Translations under genes and position numbers: made by a program
Source: Tupaia tana
Lineage: Eukaryota; Chordata; Mammalia; Scandentia; Tupaiidae
Direction of reading: 5' to 3'
Assembly (NCBI GenBank): GCA_026018925.1
Contig: JAKSZU010000013.1
Span: forward strand, 77,737,791 to 77,801,790
DNA length: 64,000 nt
Part shown: positions 21,427-31,989 of the stretch, piece after piece
Layout of the letters: each line of letters begins with the position of its first letter
How positions within the stretch are numbered: the stretch's first letter is position 1
Notes under the pieces: model-generated
Told to the model about the DNA's origin: nothing
The model's database searches: none
The model's input: the letters and a program-made list of their open reading frames with translations, nothing else

Positions 21427-21508
21427 GTCTGTCTCTGTGTACACATGCCCTATAACAAGAAGTCGTTCTCTTAAAAAAAAAAAAAAAAAAAGGAAGAAGA
21501 AGAAGAGA
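21421..21508 (+). mobile_element. L-SINE, 3' remainder of the outermost element
   Basis: TTTCTGTCTGTCTCTGTGTA, ACACATGCCCTATAACAAGA and an A-rich/GAAGAAG tail, followed by the second host TSD AAAGTCACTGAG. Confidence 0.82.
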
Positions 21509-21520
21509 AAGTCACTGAGA

Positions 21521-23084
21521 TGTCTGATGAAGAAGAACATCTTTGTAACAGGCCCACAAGTTTTCAGGGGAGTTGAGGGAGTGGAGAGAATGAAGTCGTT
21601 GGCAACATATCCCTCTGTGACCTATCAGTGTGTAAATATATAACTGATTAAAGCAGCTCCATTTCCTCCTTTTTTCTTCAACGGGTGAATGTTTGTGATT
21701 TAGCATCAAGTTCATGAACTAAGAAAAGCAGTTGGACACAGATGCCTGTATCTTTCCACTCAATGTACCTTATTACCTTTAACTGCCTGTTAAAATCATG
21801 CTTTTATTTTTACCTTTCCAATATAAATTGCTATCACCAGGCTTAGCAAATGAAACGATTACTTATGGTAACTGGAAGTAGTTATGTACTCCAGATCCTT
21901 GACAGAGTTTTCCCAGAGGACAGACAATGTCTTTCAAAATCCTATTACAAGATTTTATTTGCAGGTGCTATGAACAGGAGGAGGAAAGCCTCCATGTTTT
22001 ATTGCCACCCAACTTCATCAGGTCTGCTCACTCTATTGAAAACTGTGGCAAAAATGATACACATCAGCTCTTTTATTCTTTTGTTACTACTCTCTGCAAA
22101 TAAAAGCATATTGGGGAATTTAATGAAGCAGTATGTCCTTGGAGGAAGCTTTGAAGATTCTAAGCATACAACTATTTGTCTTTAATACTGGAGGTTTTTT
22201 GTATAAAACAATTTGGCAGGAGCAAATTAAAGTCCTCCCAGAAAGGCTACTGTTTGCCCTGTATTGAACCACACAAATATCTGTATAGCATTGACCTTGG
22301 AGACAAATGCATTCAGTAACTATTATAGTGGTTTGTTGGCTTATCAGGGTATCAGGACAGTGCAGACTGCAGCAGAACTGTTGGAACTGTGAAACTATTT
22401 TGGAGATGGTCTGTTTATCTGGGAAATAGAGACCATTATCTTCAAGAAGAAGACTTGCATGAGGTGGGGCTGTTGATTATTTAACAGATTACTCAGTGTT
22501 AATGCAGGGCACATTGTGGGAATCCGTGCTGAGCGAGAGGCTGCATCTCAGCTTGCTTTGGCCTTCACAAGAATAGTTGGCTTTTCATTGGAAGCTGGAA
22601 AGGCAGCAGGAATAGATCTGAGTTGTGAAGATCGAGTCACACATGAAGGATGGCATTTATTTGCTTGTCATTCAGTATAGGCTTCTTATGTGCTATATCT
22701 GGGCTCCCATCTTAGCTCTTCATTGCTGATCTTTCAGGATGCAAGCCTGTGTTAGTGACCTTGTCCTAAGGATGACCTCGGTTCTGTTTAAAATTCTTAG
22801 CATCCGTATTCTGCTATTAGTATGAACATTCATTTACCTCCTAACTGATAAAAACCTAGCAGCTTTGGTCATACTACAGTTGTGAATCATCAGCCCAAGT
22901 TGCACTAGAATCGACACTGGCTTGTCCTTTATTTATTTGCAGGTGTAAGCCTGCCTGTACACCACAACCCTGCTCTACCAGCCTCCCAGGCTGCCATTGT
23001 TCTGAAGACAGGAGAATACGGTTCTCTGCCTTACTCTTGGGGCATAGGAAGGAATCATGTAGTCATTGAGCCCATCAGAAAATC
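21521..23084. other. SINE-free intronic stretch
   Basis: About 1.5 kb with no SINE, L2, MIR or L1 that I recognise, in a window averaging one SINE per kb. A 111-codon frame (21850-22185) has no recognisable domain. With the flanking 23240-23584 it could hold unannotated regulatory DNA. Confidence 0.4.
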
Positions 23085-23239
23085 CAAGTTGCAACACCTG
23101 TTGATATATGTGACTGATAGTCCTTAACTCAGTAGGGATCTCACCAGTGACATCCACATAAAATTAGTATTCTAGTAGCTTAGAAAATATGGATAGCCTT
23201 GCATTATTTGTGTCAGAAAACAAAGGAAGACATATTTCT
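23085..23239 (+). repeat. Second copy of the duplicated segment, uninterrupted
   Basis: CAAGTTGCAACACCTGTTGA through CATATTTCT. Uninterrupted version of the sequence inserted in the SINE at 20551; likely source or sister copy. Confidence 0.88.
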
Positions 23240-23584
23240 AGGGCCAGAAGGCCTCTCCTAAGTGGGACCATAACATCTTCAATGTATGAAAAAAGTTGTT
23301 TTACAAAACGAGAAATGGCTCGTTCTTTTTTTTTTTTTTTTTTTTAACTTAACGTACTATTTGTTTACTCCAAAACATTTCTAAGTGGAATAATTCTTAG
23401 TTGGCAGTCAGTATTACCTTATCATAGCAAGAATTTTTAATATGTTTTGGGGCACAAAATACATTCTGTTTCAGACACCAAAGGATCATTTCAAGTGTAT
23501 GCCTCAGAATATAAGCTGCAAAAGTTTATGAGGCTATTTCAACAGACCTCACAAATGTTTACGTAATGATTCCTTATCGCTCTT

Positions 23585-23762
23585 CCTGCAGTACTTTGTG
23601 TGTCTATTCTGTCATTGCTCATGCTATCTTAATCCTTGGTTTGTCTCTTTTTATGAATCCAGAGCTCAGAGAGGACAGGGTTCACCTTACCCATTTTTGA
23701 ATCCCAAGTACTTTGTATGGTACTTAGTATTAATTCGTAGAACCAAATAAATGCTTGAGGAT
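23585..23762 (+). mobile_element. L2 LINE fragment, sense
   Basis: ATCCAGAGCTCAGAGAGGAC, GGGTTCACCTTACCC, CCAAATAAATGCTTGAGG: decayed L2 3' end. Confidence 0.6.
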
Positions 23763-24039
23763 ATTATCTGAAAATCAAGTAACTTAGTATAATTGACCAT
23801 AAACTTTTGGTAGCACATTTTTTTGTATTTGAAAATTATGTCGACGAAACCTTGGTGTATCAACGCAAGGTTGATGTAGCATTAGGTAATATTACTATTA
23901 TAAAAATCTTTTGGGAAGTTTTGTACCTATGTCTTAATTAGGAGAAAGTCATATAGACAGTAAACAGAGTATAAAAAGGGGGCAGAGAGCATTTAGTCTA
24001 TACCTTTAGCTATCATCTGGGTGTCTTTTTAATTTTGAT

Positions 24040-24284
24040 TTTTTTTTTCATTGTCAGAGGGTTCATGTGACTGCCACACAGAAAGAAAGTGAGCACCCCA
24101 ACCATGCATTATCATGCATCTTTTTTCCTCTATTATTCCTTCCCATCAGTATCTTGGGCATGCATGTACATGCCTCAGAAGTGTTGAAATTTCAAGTTGC
24201 TGGGTTGGGGTTTGAACCACAGTCAGCCATGCAGGATCTGACTCTTAATACATAGCACTTAACCACTGCACTACAGGGCCAGCC
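24040..24284 (-). mobile_element. L-SINE, old
   Basis: CATTGTCAGAGGGTTCATGT, TCTTGGGCATGCATGTACAT, antisense B box GGTTTGAACC, end CTACAGGGCCAGCC. Confidence 0.72.
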
Positions 24285-24472
24285 TGGAGAGAGAGTGAGA
24301 GAGAGAGAGACCCCCCCCAGCAGGGTCTTCATGCTGTGATCCTCCTGTCGCAGCCAGCCTGGAGCATGGCTCGCACATCCACCTGGTGTACACAGGGAGG
24401 ATCCAGGACGGGAACCCAGGACCTTTCCTGTGTACGTCCAGTTGTGCCAACATTGTGCCATCACCTGGCCTC
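24285..24472 (-). mobile_element. C-SINE
   Basis: GAGAGACCCCCCCCAGCAGG, GGTCTTCATGCTGTGATCC, GGGAACCCAGGACC, end ATCACCTGGCCT. Confidence 0.68.
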
Positions 24473-24522
24473 TTAAGTTTATTTATTTTTTATAAGTGGG
24501 AGAAACAACACTCCCCAACAGG
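24473..24522 (-). mobile_element. C-SINE, tail half (split)
   Basis: TTAAGTTTATTTATTTTTTA and ACTCCCCAACAGGATCTT. The element resumes at 24791 with CAGGGTCTTGATGCC; AGGATCTT/AGGGTCTT is the invader's TSD. Confidence 0.7.
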
Positions 24523-24789
24523 ATCTTTAAAAAAAAAAAATTATTGCCAGAGCGTGTGTGTTCATCAGAGCAAGAGAGAGAGAGAGAGAGAGCGAGCATC
24601 CCCCAATGGGATTTGAACATGCACAATCTTGTTTCTTCCATATCTCTACCGCATCAGGATTTCGGGCCCACACGCACATGTTCCCAGTGTGTTTTTCAAG
24701 CCATTTAGGCTGGGACTCCACCTGTGGTATGCAATGTAGGATAAAGTTTCTTATGCATAGTCCTTAACCACTATGCTATGGGGCTGGCC
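24523..24789 (-). mobile_element. L-SINE, inserted in a C-SINE
   Basis: GCCAGAGCGTGTGTGTTCAT, (GA)n, CATCCCCCAATGGG, GGGCCCACACGCACATG, end TATGGGGCTGGCCC. Confidence 0.78.
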
Positions 24790-24968
24790 CCTGGCAGGGT
24801 CTTGATGCCATGATTTACCACCAGTTGCGCCAGCCCTGGATCATGGGCACACCAGGTACACGTGTGCCTGGTGTACTCTGGAATCTCTAGATGCCAGCCC
24901 AGACTCTTTCCATGTGGGTCCGCTTCATGGAGTGTGGTATTTTATACCTGAACCACTGTCTGCCTCCA
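24790..24968 (-). mobile_element. C-SINE, head half (split)
   Basis: CTGGCAGGGTCTTGATGCC, GGGCACACCAGGTACACG, ATGCCAGCCCAGACTC, CATGTGGGTCCGCTTC. Confidence 0.7.
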
Positions 24969-25599
24969 CCTCGCCAGTCTTCACCTTTAAATATCACCTA
25001 GATGGATGACATGACTTCCAGAGTTTCAAATTCTACTTGCCTTCATATTTTAGACTAAGCTGATTCATTGTCTTAAATCTAGATTGTCGCTTTTGCCTGT
25101 CTGATCTTTTTATATCTTCTTAATCCTTCATGCCCTGCCTAATTCTGTGAACTATAATAGATTGATATCTACCAGAACTTTTCCTCCTTAATAAGCCCCC
25201 TGGCCTTGGCCTACCCTGCCTGCCTTGTTACTGGAGTGACCATTGATTTAGCCAAAATCTATGTGTTACTATTATCTACAAATATATTGACTCAGTATTT
25301 TCATTTAAAATATTGATAATAGGGAAATTTAGGTTAAAACTTTTTATAGGGTTAACAGATTTCAATAGAAGGCCTTGGGTGTAGGTATTAGGGTTCACAG
25401 TGAGTATAGAGCCTGTGACATAGTTGCCAGTATTACGCCTTCTATAAGAGATACTGTGAAAGCTAAAATATTAAATATGTGTGCTGTGCAAAAGGTAGGA
25501 AGGAATGTAAAGATGCTTAAACATTGTTTTTTCTAAGTTTAAGGATGTGGCCGTAGTACAAGCAAGGTAGATGCCAGATGTTGTGGGCTGATCTAGGGT
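24969..25599. other. Intronic DNA; possible L2 at 25080-25200
   Basis: CCTGTCTGATCTTTTTATAT and TCATGCCCTGCCTAATTCTG loosely resemble L2; the rest is unassigned. Confidence 0.35.
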
Positions 25600-25787
25600 T
25601 TGTTTTTTTTTTTTCCTTTAGTTTTTTTTTGCCATAGGGCTCATGCATTCACCTGGGGGAGAGAGATAGGGAAAATGAAAAATCTCCCTCCCCCAGAGAT
25701 AGCCATGCCACAATCCTTCTCCTTCATTCTCCTCTTGCGATTTTTTTGGGCATGCATGCACATGTACGTGGTGTGATTTTCTTTTCT
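25600..25787 (-). mobile_element. L-SINE, head missing
   Basis: TGCCATAGGGCTCATGCATT, CCCTCCCCCAGAGATAG, GGGCATGCATGCACATGTAC; ends at GTGGTGTGATTTTC where an S-SINE begins. Confidence 0.75.
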
Positions 25788-25970
25788 TTCTTTCTTTTTT
25801 TTTTTAAGAATTATTTTTAATTAACTTTAATTATCTATTTCTTTATTTTAATTTGACCAGAGAAGGAGAGAGAGAGAAAGTGAGAAAGTAAGCCATTAGG
25901 TCCAGGACTCAAATCACAGTCAGCCATGTGGGAGTCCAGCGCCCTTAACCACCATGCCACCAGCTGCCCA
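25788..25970 (-). mobile_element. S-SINE
   Basis: TTATTTTAATTTGACCAGAG through CACCAGCTGCCCA. Confidence 0.82.
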
Positions 25971-25973
25971 CTA

Positions 25974-26031
25974 GAATTTTTTTAAGTAGTTATTTATTTA
26001 AATTTATTTATTAGTAGTGTTTTAAATTTTT
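25974..26031 (-). mobile_element. S-SINE tail half (split by an L-SINE)
   Basis: AAGTAGTTATTTATTTAAAT tail sequence; resumes at 26347 with CTATAGGACATTTGTGCTCC. Confidence 0.65.
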
Positions 26032-26194
26032 TCTTCCTTTTTTTTTTTTTTTTTTGAGACTTTTTTGCTATAGGGCTCATGTGCTCACCAGAAAGAAAGA
26101 GAGAGACAGAGACAGAAAGCGAGAAACCCCCCCACCCCCACCCCCGAGGATGGCCACACCGCAATCCCTTCTCATTATCCTCTTGGAATCTTGG

Positions 26195-26232
<38 letters not shown>

Positions 26233-26327
26233 CCCCGTGTGAGTTTAAGCCACCGGGTCTGGTACTTGAACTGCGGTCGACTACATGGGAGTCCAGCGAC
26301 ATAGCCATCATTCCAACTGCTGGTCCC
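26032..26327 (-). mobile_element. L-SINE with TSD AGTAGTGTTTTAAATTTTT
   Basis: TSD copies at 26013-26031 and 26328-26346 differ by one base. The body holds (AC)n at 26201-26228 where the consensus has GCACGCACACGCGC, and a C-rich palindrome CCCCCCACCCCCACCCCCG. Confidence 0.92.
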
Positions 26328-26346
26328 AGTAGTATTTTAAATTTTT

Positions 26347-26479
26347 CTATAGGACATTTGTGCTCCCAAGAGGGAGAGAGAGAGAGAGAGAGAACGAGTG
26401 AGCCCGCCCACAGGTCCAGAACTCAAACTGTGGTCCACCACTTGGGAGTACCTTAACCACCATGCCACTGGCTGATCCC
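26347..26479 (-). mobile_element. S-SINE head half (split)
   Basis: (GA)n followed by CACAGGTCCAGAACTCAAAC and CCACTGGCTGATCCCA. Confidence 0.7.
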
Positions 26480-26528
26480 ATGTAATTGTTTGTAATGGCA
26501 CAGTCGTAGTGCTAAAAATGATAATTCT

Positions 26529-26712
26529 GGGGCCAGCCATTGGCATGGTGGTTAGGGTGGCTGGATGTGGTTCGAGTCCTAGACTCAGTGACTTGAAAAA
26601 CACATTGGGCATCTGTGTGTGCCCAAATCCCAAAAGGAGAAATGGAAGAGATGGGATTGTGGTATGACCATCCCCCATGGGGGATGTGCTCACATGCCTT
26701 CTAACCATTTTT
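26529..26712 (+). mobile_element. L-SINE with shortened anticodon region
   Basis: GGGGCCAGCCATTGGCATGG, B box GGTTCGAGTCC, but the arm before it is shortened (GGCTGGATGTGGTTCGAG lacks the CTCCCACATGGCCGACC segment). CCATCCCCCATGGGGGATG palindrome. Confidence 0.8.
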
Positions 26713-26830
26713 CTTTTTTTTTTTTTAATTGTGATTCTGTCTTCTAGATTATTGACCTTGTATAAGTGTGCAAAAATGACTACATAATACAGATATTGTC
26801 ATATACATGTTTCACACTTCACTGTAATTC

Positions 26831-26980
26831 TTTTTTGTTTTTTAGATTTTAGATTTTTGTGGTAGGGCTGGTGCTCTTACCTAAGAGAGACAGAAAGAGA
26901 GAAATTTAAAAATCAATCCCTCCCAGGGGTCTATCACATCACAGTCCTTTCTTATCTATTCTCTTGGGATTTGGGGTACA
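26831..26980 (-). mobile_element. L-SINE body without head
   Basis: TTTTGTGGTAGGGCTGGTGC, AATCCCTCCCAGGGGTC, TTCTCTTGGGATTTGGGGT. Confidence 0.6.
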
Positions 26981-26989
26981 CCATAATTT

Positions 26990-27880
26990 TTAAGTATTAA
27001 AAAATAAATGTTTATTACAGAAAATTTCAAACATTTACCCATTTTGGGAAATCTTTGTTTCTTTTTATGTCTCCAAGTTTATCTAGTATTATATTCCTGT
27101 GTCTAAAGAACTTTCTTTAATATTCTGATGGTTTAGATGTGTTGCTAGTAAATTCAGGTTTTGTTTGTCTGAAAAAGTTTTCATTTCTGAGACAGTTTCT
27201 TTAGGTATAGAATTCTGAGTTGATAGTTTCTTGTTTTCAGCAATTTAAAGATGTCATTCTGTGGTTTTCTATTTTGCATAGTTTTGAACAGGAAGTTTAC
27301 TATAATCTTTGTTTTTCATTGTAAAATGCATGTGGATTTTTTTATTTTTCATCCTCTGGCTACCTTGAAGATGATCTTTGTATCTTTGGTTTTTTAACAG
27401 TTTGAATATACTGTAGTAAGTGTAGGATATGTGTGTGTGTTCTTTTTTCTTCTTCTTGCTTGGAGCACTACTTTGGAAATTTTTCATCCCTTTTTTTTTT
27501 TTTTTCTTCAAATATTTCCTGTGCCCTGTTTTATCTTCTCTTAGAATTCTAATTACATACATGTTAGAACACTCGATATTTGTCCTGTAGTTCTTGGATA
27601 CTCTGTTCTGGCTTTTAAATTCTCATTCTTTTATTCTCCATGTTTCAGTTTGAATAATTTCTATTGACCTATCTTTGAGTGTATTGATTCTTTGCTTAGA
27701 TGTGTTTAGTATACTGATTAGCCTGACAAAAGCATTCTTTATCTCTGTTACCATGTTTTAATTAAAAAAAAGATTTATTTTAGCATTTTCTTACCACTCT
27801 TACAATTTCTATCTCTTTGTTAAAGTTTGAGGACTCAGGTTTCAGATATAAAATTTCTACTTATTTTCTCTTCTACAAAA
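26990..27880 (-). mobile_element. LINE-1 3' region, antisense, decayed
   Basis: GTATAGAATTCTGAGTTGAT, TTTAAAGATGTCATTCTGTG, TTTGAATATACTGTAG, CTTCAAATATTTCCTGTGCC, TCTAATTACATACATGTTAG, TAATTTCTATTGACC follow the antisense order of an old L1 3' untranslated region. Confidence 0.7.
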
Positions 27881-28424
27881 TAGAAAAATTGGGAATATAT
27901 AACAACAACTAACAGAATTGTTTTAAGAATCAAATTAAGGTTGTAGATAAAATAAATGAGTGTTTTGGGCAAGTCCCTTCTTTTTCCTTCCCTTCCCTTC
28001 TCTTTTCTGGTCTCAAGTCATTCTTTCATTAAAGGTTTGGACTGTATGATTACTTTAGTTCTGTTTAGTTCCTAAATTATAAGTTTCTGTGAAGGGAACG
28101 AAACCTAACATTTATTGACAGCCAGTGTTAATCTCATGTAGAAAGGGATAAAATCACATTTAAAAAGTACTTTTGTAAAACATTTTACATTTGCTAGGTC
28201 TGTATGGAATTTTAATTGGAAGAAACGGATAGCATTAAATTTAGTTGCCACTTGGTTAAATCTGTTAAAGAATCATTAAAATTTTTCAACTGTTGGATTT
28301 CCTGACTCACGAAATTTCATGGCTCATAACACATCTTACTCACTTTCTCTGTACCTCTAGGATTTAAAATAATAGGATTGTCTCCCACATTTTGCAATGT
28401 GAAAAAAACTAGAGGAGGTTGTTG
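27881..28424. other. Intronic DNA, nothing recognised
   Basis: The part near 28100-28200 loosely resembles antisense MIR (CATTTATTGACAGCCAGTG), too weak to call. Confidence 0.4.
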
Positions 28425-28587
28425 CTTTATCCTGACTAGTGTGCTTGAATATTGTGTTTGGAGTCACAGACTTGGGCTCAAATCCTGGTTGCATAGCTGT
28501 GAAACCTTGGTCTGATTATTTAACTTCAGTGTCTCTGTTTCCTCATCTGTGATATACAGTTGATACCATTTTCAGAGAACTGTTTTT
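28425..28587 (+). mobile_element. MIR, 5' and central part
   Basis: GTTTGGAGTCACAGACTTGG, CTCAAATCCTGGTTGC, GTTTCCTCATCTGTGA. Interrupted by the next SINE and resumed at 28839. Confidence 0.85.
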
Positions 28588-28838
28588 TTTTTTTTTTTTT
28601 TTTTTGAGAGGTTTTTGCTATAGGGTGCGTGCGCTCATCAGAGAGAGACAGAGAGACAGAAAGTGAGAAATCACCCCCCAGGAGGGATGGCCATGCCACA
28701 ATCCCTTCTCCTCCATTCTCCTCTCGGGATCTTTGGCATGCACGCACACGTGCCCGGCGTGAGTTATAAGCCACTGGGTCCGGGACGCGAACCGCGGTCA
28801 AGTCCAGCGACATAGCCATTACGCTAACTGCTGGTCCC
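28588..28838 (-). mobile_element. Young L-SINE inside a MIR
   Basis: TSD CAGAGAACTGTTTT at 28574-28587 and 28839-28852, identical. Retains GGGTGCGTGCGCTCATC, GCACACGTGCCCGGCGTG and GGGACGCGAACCGCGG. Confidence 0.95.
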
Positions 28839-28920
28839 CAGAGAACTGTTTTGAAGGTGGAAGACATAATGTGTGTTTAGCTTTGGGTTTAGTGTCTGGT
28901 TAATAGTTATCAGTAAATGA
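28839..28920 (+). mobile_element. MIR, 3' part
   Basis: TTTGAAGGTGGAAGACATAA, TTTAGTGTCTGGTTAATAGT and ATCAGTAAATGAC complete the MIR split at 28588. Confidence 0.72.
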
Positions 28921-28956
28921 CAGCCTTAAAAATAATAGCAAAATTAAAACTGTAAC

Positions 28957-29245
28957 TTGGGACCAGCAGTTAGCGTAATGGCTATGTCGCTGGATGGACT
29001 CCCACGTAGTCGACCGCGGTTCGAGTCCCAGACCCGGTGGCTTAAACTCACGCCAGGCGCGTGTGCGTGCGTGCCCAAGATCCCAGGAGGAGAATAGAGG
29101 AGAAGGGATTGCGGCATGGCCATCCCCCCTGGGGGGTGATTTCTCGCTTTCTATCTCTCTGTCTCTCTCTGTCTGTCTGGCAAGCGTACGCGCCCTATAG
29201 CAAAAACCTCTCCAAAAAAAGAAAAAACAAACAAACAAACAAAAA
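28957..29245 (+). mobile_element. Young L-SINE, full length
   Basis: GGGACCAGCAGTTAGCGTAA, a 4 bp GATG slip in CTGGATGGACTCCC, B box GGTTCGAGTCC, CCAGGCGCGTGTGCGTGCGT, and a mixed A/AAAC tail. TSD AAAACTGTAAC at 28946-28956 and 29246-29256. Confidence 0.95.
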
Positions 29246-29544
29246 AAAACTGTAACCATTAGGTCAAAATTTTGTACACACAAGGGAAAAATAAGAGTTT
29301 AATATTCTTATTATCCCTTTTAATGGAAAAGTCTACCTGGTAAAAGGAATAGAGGATGAACTAACTGAAAGTGAGTGTCGAATAATAACAACCAAGAATT
29401 GATGTACTAGGTGACAGATGCTCACTATATTTTAAATGTAATTCCAACTCTTTCTCCATTCTTCATTCTAGTGAGAGGTTATGTATATGGCACAGAACTG
29501 GCCCACAGCAAATTAAGTTGAATGTTAAGATGATGAGTTTCTGT

Positions 29545-29637
29545 GGGCCAGCAGGTGGCATGGTGGTTAAGGATGCTGGACTCCCACATAGTGGACCGTG
29601 GTTCGAGTCCTGGGCCTGGCGACTTGCTTGCTTGTTT

Positions 29638-29675
<38 letters not shown>

Positions 29676-29747
29676 CCTCTCATTCCATCCCTCTCTGGTC
29701 ACATTTGATTAAATAAATAAAATAAAACCAAATAAATCTTTAAAAAA
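29545..29747 (+). mobile_element. S-SINE with TSD AAGATGATGAGTT
   Basis: GGGCCAGCAGGTGGCATGGT, B box GGTTCGAGTCC, (CT)n, GGTCACATTTGATTAAATAA tail. TSD copies at 29527-29539 and 29748-29760 identical. The best sense-strand S-SINE reference here. Confidence 0.95.
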
Positions 29748-29921
29748 AAGATGATGAGTTTTTGTAGTTATAGATGAAAGTATAAACATTGACAGACTGA
29801 GTGTTGGTCTGAGGTAAAAATACTAAGAAAATAGTTGTGGATAAATAAACTACTCAGTCAACCAGAAAAGCCCTCTTCCCCGTATACTGTTTGTTAGGAC
29901 AGACAAATGTAGCGAGGGTTC

Positions 29922-30195
29922 TTTTTTTTTTTTTTGGTGGTGGGGGGAGAGGTCATTATAATTTGTGTGTGCTCACCTTAGAGGAAAGAGACGAAGAGAT
30001 CCAGAGAGAGGGAACGTGAGAAATCACCCCCCAGGGAGGATGACACTGTGCAGTCCCTTCTCTCTTCTCCACTGGGGATTTTTGCATGCATGTACACATG
30101 CCTGGTGTGATTCTCAAGCCGCTGGGTCCGGGACTCAAACCATGGCCATCCATGTAGGACTCCAGCTCCTTAACCATTGTGCCATCTATTGGCCC
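29922..30195 (-). mobile_element. L-SINE
   Basis: GAAATCACCCCCCAGGGAGG, GCATGCATGTACACATGCC, antisense B box GGGACTCAAACC, end CTATTGGCCC. Confidence 0.83.
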
Positions 30196-31314
30196 AAATA
30201 TAGTACTTTAAAGTAGCTGTTGCTTTTTAAATTACCACGGAGTAATTATAGTGAAATTCAAAGAGGTCTCCAAGTTCTGTATTTGTGAGTAATTTTACTG
30301 TAATGGGTGTTATTTAAGACCAAGATTATTTAATGTGAAAAAACATTCTTTATTCACATTATGAACAACGGCTTTCCAAAATACCACAGTACACAGTACA
30401 GGCATTCTTACTTGAATAACACAGGGAACAGTGTCAATTCTGCAGTTTTTTTTCTATGTCATACCAAAAGTTTTCACAAAAGTACATTCCTGATCATAGA
30501 TTTTTAGAGTTGGAAGGAACCTAGGAGATCTAATCTGACTCCTCCTGCCACGCTGGGAGATGAAATGATTTATCTAAAGTCATGTAGTTAACTGTCAGAG
30601 CCAAGGAGAGACTGAGTCCTTCATCCGTTGTGCCTTAGCACTGCATTCTTCTGGAAAAATCGCCTACACATTCTCAGTTTATAGTGCTAGTTAGAGTCTT
30701 AGGGTAAGATTTTTTCCCCATGACTAGCTAGTGCTTTTTTGTTTTCTTGTGTGGGTGCCTGAGAACAAGCTAACTGAGTTTTTTGGATAACAATCAAACT
30801 GTGTAAGGCACTGAGAAGTTATTTGTTTAGTTAATACTTCAGGGGTCAAGAAGAAGGGTGTAGCTCAAATTCTCTGCCCTCATTGTTGATAGACAGATAT
30901 TTTAAAGTTGACTTTCTTAACTTGGGGTCTCAATCACCAAAATTTTTTGCAAATTATGTGAATACATGCTTATGGTTCAAGAGATGAATCTGTAACTTTC
31001 ATCAAATGATCAAAGGATACATATTTTAAAACTTTCTTTGAGTAAAGTAGAATTCAGATGGATTGAACTCTAAATACTAATTCTACTGAGGGGTTCCTGC
31101 TTTCCAGTCCTCTACTGCTGGTGCCCTGCCTACTGAAAGCTATCTCCAGATAGCTCTCTGTATCTTGTCATGGAAGCCTCTGGAGGCCTCAACCTTACTT
31201 ACTACAGGAACTTTTTCCCAAGGTTTCCCAAGGCTACCTTTTTTCCTCCCTTTTCAGCTTATTGTTTCCAGGAGTGAGACTTGGAGATTTTTGTTCTTTA
31301 GAAAGCTCAGGAGT
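30196..31314. other. Intronic DNA with an ancient fragment at 30505-30650
   Basis: TAGAGTTGGAAGGAACCTAG then GAGATGAAATGATTTATC and CAGAGCCAAGGAGAGAC follow the order of an ancient mammalian L2/MIR-like repeat. The rest is unassigned. Confidence 0.45.
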
Positions 31315-31557
31315 GGGGCCAGTAGGTGATATGACAGTTAAAGCACTAGATTTCCACATTGCTGACCATAGTTTGAGTCCTGGACTTGGAAGCTTGAAAA
31401 TCACACCAGGCACACGTGTATATGGGCCCAAAAATCCCAAGAGGAGAATGGAAGAGAAAGGATTATAACATGATCATCCCCTCTGGGGGAGATTTCTCAT
31501 TTTTCCTCTCTTTCTCCAGCAAGCACATAAGCCCTATGGCAAAAGCCTAAAGAAAAA
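31315..31557 (+). mobile_element. L-SINE with TSD
   Basis: GGGGCCAGTAGGTGATATGA, GTTTGAGTCCTGG, CATCCCCTCTGGGGGAG, CCCTATGGCAAAAGCC. TSD AAAGCTCAGGAGTG before it and AAAGCCCAGGAGTG from 31559. Confidence 0.88.
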
Positions 31558-31989
31558 GAAAGCCCAGGAGTGTTATTTCAGTTACATTTTGATTAAAAGA
31601 GATTTGTGAACTGACCTGAGAACCTAAGACTATTGCAATAAGAACAAAGTGCAATTGGAATTCCAATCAGTACTTTGCAAATTAGCTTTGAGAATGCCTC
31701 TAGTTCTTCAGTTAGGGAATCTTTGTGTTTGATCTAGAAACTCTAACATGTTCCAGGAGCGGAATAAAAATCCATAAATGGTGCCTCACATGTTACCCAG
31801 CTCTGCCTATAAAAATTGAATTTTTCCTTTTTATATATAAAACTCACTGAATAGGAATTCATTTTGATGGGCTTCCTTCATAGAAAGCATGTTCTAAAAT
31901 TTTTTTAAATGTAGCATCTGGACATAGAAAGGAAAATCTAGCACTGAGATTGAAGTTGGAAAAGTTTGTTCATGTGTTTATTAAATTTA
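31558..31989. other. Intronic DNA, nothing recognised
   Basis: No named repeat seen. Confidence 0.5.

Noticed and set aside
21850..22185. 111-codon frame in the SINE-free island
   Set aside because: No domain, no homology recognised, and it lies within an intron without convincing splice sites. Length is unremarkable in AT-moderate DNA.
29463..29702. Arg/Glu-repeat protein on the minus strand
   Set aside because: Encoded by the CT-rich stretch of an S-SINE.
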